Source: Chromobotia macracanthus (lineage: Eukaryota; Chordata; Actinopteri; Cypriniformes; Botiidae). From it: a stretch of DNA of 64,000 nucleotides. Positions 61,846 to 64,000 of the stretch are shown here, piece after piece; position 1 is the stretch's first letter; the number at the start of each line of letters is the position of its first letter. The notes beneath the pieces are model-generated. The model made no database searches and was not told the DNA's origin. It saw nothing but the letters and a program-made list of their open reading frames with translations. The DNA is taken from positions 1,196,001 through 1,260,000 of the forward strand of contig JAZGTH010000120.1 of NCBI GenBank assembly GCA_036877525.1, written 5' to 3'. The position numbers were made by a program, and so were the translations under genes.

Positions 61846-61906
61846 TGTGTGTGTGTGTTTGTGTGTGTGCCCATCTATCCTGCATTTCTGTGTCTGTGTG
61901 TGTGTG
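61846..61906. repeat. Interrupted (TG)n microsatellite
   Basis: TG blocks at 61846-61869 and 61889-61906 separated by about 19 bp of unique sequence. The 85-codon minus frame through it (His/Thr repeats) is an artefact. Confidence 0.92.
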
Positions 61907-62105
61907 AGATTGCAAGACAGAGAATCGAAATAACAAAAGAGAAAATAGACTGCTTCTAAATCTGAAAGTCACACCTTTGAGTTTGTCCAGATGAATTACA
62001 TAAAACAATGTTGTGTGTGTTCCACTGCTTGTCTCTATATACCACCCACATAACAGAGTAGCTTTTCTGTCTCTCTACATCTAAAGCTCAGTCTTTGTCT
62101 TTATT

Positions 62106-62151
62106 CTCCCTCTCTCTCTCTCTGCTCTCTCCTGCCTCTCCCATTTCTGTT
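62106..62151. repeat. (CT)n-rich tract
   Basis: TCTCCCTCTCTCTCTCTCTG followed by CTCTCTCCTGCCTCTCCC; pyrimidine-only with few interruptions. Confidence 0.88.
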
Positions 62152-63700
62152 CTCTATAGCCAGACTAGCGCACTCCAGCACGGCAGCAGCAGTCTATGAC
62201 AAAAACATTATCCTTCTGCTGCTAAACAATCCAATAAAGCTCTCTACGGGGAAGAACTTAACCTCTTGTCTCGTCTGCTGATGCTCTTCCAACCACGTGA
62301 TGCCTGCTACAGTAAATTCAAATCATTAGTCTTCTCACCCCCATCAGAAAAAAGGAAAAACTTCTAGTATTAGTAATGGAGACCTCGTAAGAGACCTTCC
62401 TCCGAGAGGACTGCCTTCCCAATTCCCAGTGGAAAAATCCAGTGCAAAAACTAATTCTACTTTTAATAATCTGTCACGAGGACCAGAGGCAGTCATAAAT
62501 TATGTGGGGAGCATGTGTGAGAGCGAGCCACAAGAGGGAAATCGGAGGAGGAAAAAAATCAAAGCCCAAGTTTGACAAAGTTTGCTGAAGATAAATAATA
62601 ACTTACAAACAGGATTAGTTGTAAAGTCACAGGCGAATGCACAGCCGAGCGCTTCCCATCAGCCCATGCAGAATGAAGAATTTACAGCTACACCTGTCAT
62701 TAGCTCACCCCATCTCATTCCTCTTTCCAATGCTGCCCCCATATTCATTATCCCCTGCCTTCTTTTTCACGTGCAGTCTTTTATCATTAACCCTTTGTGA
62801 TCCGATAAAAGATGCGTGAGATAAAGATCCCAGTGACGTGTTCTTAAGTTCTTTGTCAACGGAGAGAAAATGTAACAATATCAAACGAGAAAACATGTTA
62901 GGGTAAATAAAGATGAGAAACGCGCCAATCTTTGGCAGCCTTAATCACAAGCTGAATGAGTTCGGGGTCTTAACAACTGCTTTCAGTCACACAGGCTCAA
63001 GGTTCGATTCATCAATGGGATATCAATGAGAATCATCCACGGGGATGCTGCCGCGATGACACTGTGTGAATGAGCGCAAGTGAGTGCGTGTTGCTTTAGA
63101 CAAGCTACCGCTGCGGGCTGTTCTCTTTGTCCCTCTGTCAATATCTCGGCAAACTATCGACATGCATCATAATCCTGCCTCTCGATCAAGCACAGACTAA
63201 AGAACAATCTCCATTAGATGACGGCGCCTGGGTTAGGTGATAAATGCCCCCTGACGGAGGGGAAGGAACTGCGTAAAATAAAGAGGCATGTTCCTACATG
63301 TCTTGTCAAAATTGTATTGATTTAATCATCTACAGAAGCACGCATTCTTGGCTACTGTACCGTGCAGTAACCTGGGTGCAGTTTACAGTCGCTGGGCACA
63401 CAGCGCTCTCCCTCATTGGCTTTGCAGGTGATGAAATACACAGCGAGCAGATCTCTAATTTTTTTCATCTGATGTTGTCCCAACAAAAACACTGGTAATC
63501 CCATTTCATTTTAATTTAGAGGCTGAGGAAGTCTATATATAACACTCAAGAGTAAACACATAGCTGGTGACACATCTAGAGAATGGGGGGGTTGGATAAA
63601 TAGCTCTGGTCCTTTATCATGGAGACAAAGCTGGTGTATTCCCCTGGCCAGAGAGCTCAGCCAGAGGTCTGCCCTGCTTATTTAACAGCAGGTGTTTAGA
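62152..63700. promoter_or_regulatory. Candidate conserved non-coding region
   Basis: A 1.5-kb repeat-free stretch of high complexity with no supported exon (CAACGGAGAGAAAATGTAAC, GGATGCTGCCGCGATGACAC, GATGACGGCGCCTGGGTTAG, GTGATAAATGCCCCCTGACG). Frames of 60-72 codons at 62582-62896 overlap on both strands. Inference from texture only. Confidence 0.32.
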
Positions 63701-64000
63701 AAAACACTCACCTTGGGAAACCTGTAGATGTTCTTTTCCTCAGCTTCCAAGTAAACAATCAATCAGGAGGGGTCTGAAAGTCACATCCCTCTGTGGGACA
63801 AAGTCACTGAAGCTTGAACGCTATAGTCGGCCTGAATTATCACACTGTGTTCATCCCTGTACACTTGTCAGACGACGCCTCGCCTGACTGCTGGCAACGC
63901 AGACGAAAAACAAAACAAACATGTTTGATCACAAACACGTCTCGTGAAACAGAGCAGCACTAAACTTCCCTAGAGGTTTACAGTAGCCCAGCTATATTTT
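63701..64000. other. Window end, unique sequence
   Basis: GGCCTGAATTATCACACTG and GACGACGCCTCGCCTGACTG are complex, but no exon, repeat or RNA gene is seen before the window ends. Confidence 0.45.

Noticed and set aside
61751..62008. 85-codon minus-strand frame with His/Thr repeats
   Set aside because: Encoded by the interrupted TG microsatellite.
1..64000. Search for known microRNA seeds, rRNA, CRISPR repeats, retroviral or LINE coding sequence
   Set aside because: None recognised by eye on either strand; a covariance-model or homology search could still find diverged ones.

Overview
The window is most likely vertebrate nuclear DNA from a cyprinid-type teleost. It is AT-rich and intron/intergene-like, and it lacks any bacterial gene organisation. 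It carries small interspersed elements familiar from carp and zebrafish-like genomes: foldback elements ending in AAAGGGATAGTTCACCC, a tRNA-derived SINE with a conserved AAGTCGCTTTGGATAAAAGC-type body, a GGTAACACTTTACAATAAG-type element, and GGGGACA-type elements embedded in CA repeats. Species and locus cannot be fixed from sequence alone.

Genes: only one stretch looks like a real protein-coding exon. It lies at the extreme left edge (12..166, plus strand): a pyrimidine-rich splice acceptor followed by a cysteine-rich reading frame that ends in TAA. It would be the last exon of a gene whose body lies to the left of the window. A second, weaker candidate is a protein-like minus-strand frame at 61260..61445 that has no start codon and no convincing acceptor. 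The longest ATG-to-stop frame (30880..31473, minus, 197 codons) and the next two (35332..35805 and 55558..56013) have no recognisable domains and probably lie in non-coding sequence that is short of stop codons. No rRNA, tRNA gene, known microRNA, CRISPR array or autonomous transposon gene was recognised.

Layout: 0-9 kb holds the candidate exon, its 3' region, three copies of an 11-bp-TIR MITE (called family A here), a GGGGACA/CA element and a 120-bp tandem duplication. The rest is a gene desert. In it, repeat-poor, higher-complexity blocks look like candidate conserved non-coding elements or enhancers (12.6-13.1, 16.5-17.2, 19.4-19.9, 22.8-23.5, 24.1-25.2, 26.2-26.7, 29.7-30.1, 30.9-31.5, 32.4-33.4, 35.1-36.3, 40.7-41.2, 42.0-43.6, 47.6-48.1, 55.4-56.0, 57.1-57.8, 60.6-61.4 and 62.2-63.7 kb). 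These alternate with AT-rich filler and scattered MITEs, SINEs and microsatellites. The blocks carry homeodomain-type TAATTA/ATTAATTGG and octamer ATGCAAAT motifs, and several are open on both strands over the same interval. This is the architecture expected of the long-range regulatory neighbourhood of a developmental gene. That reading is inference: without an alignment the conservation cannot be demonstrated here.

No new molecular system was found. The observations most worth following are the edge exon, the stop-free frame at 61.3 kb, the family A element series (seven copies from about 350 bp down to 69 bp) and the POU/homeodomain motif cluster at 43.0 kb.
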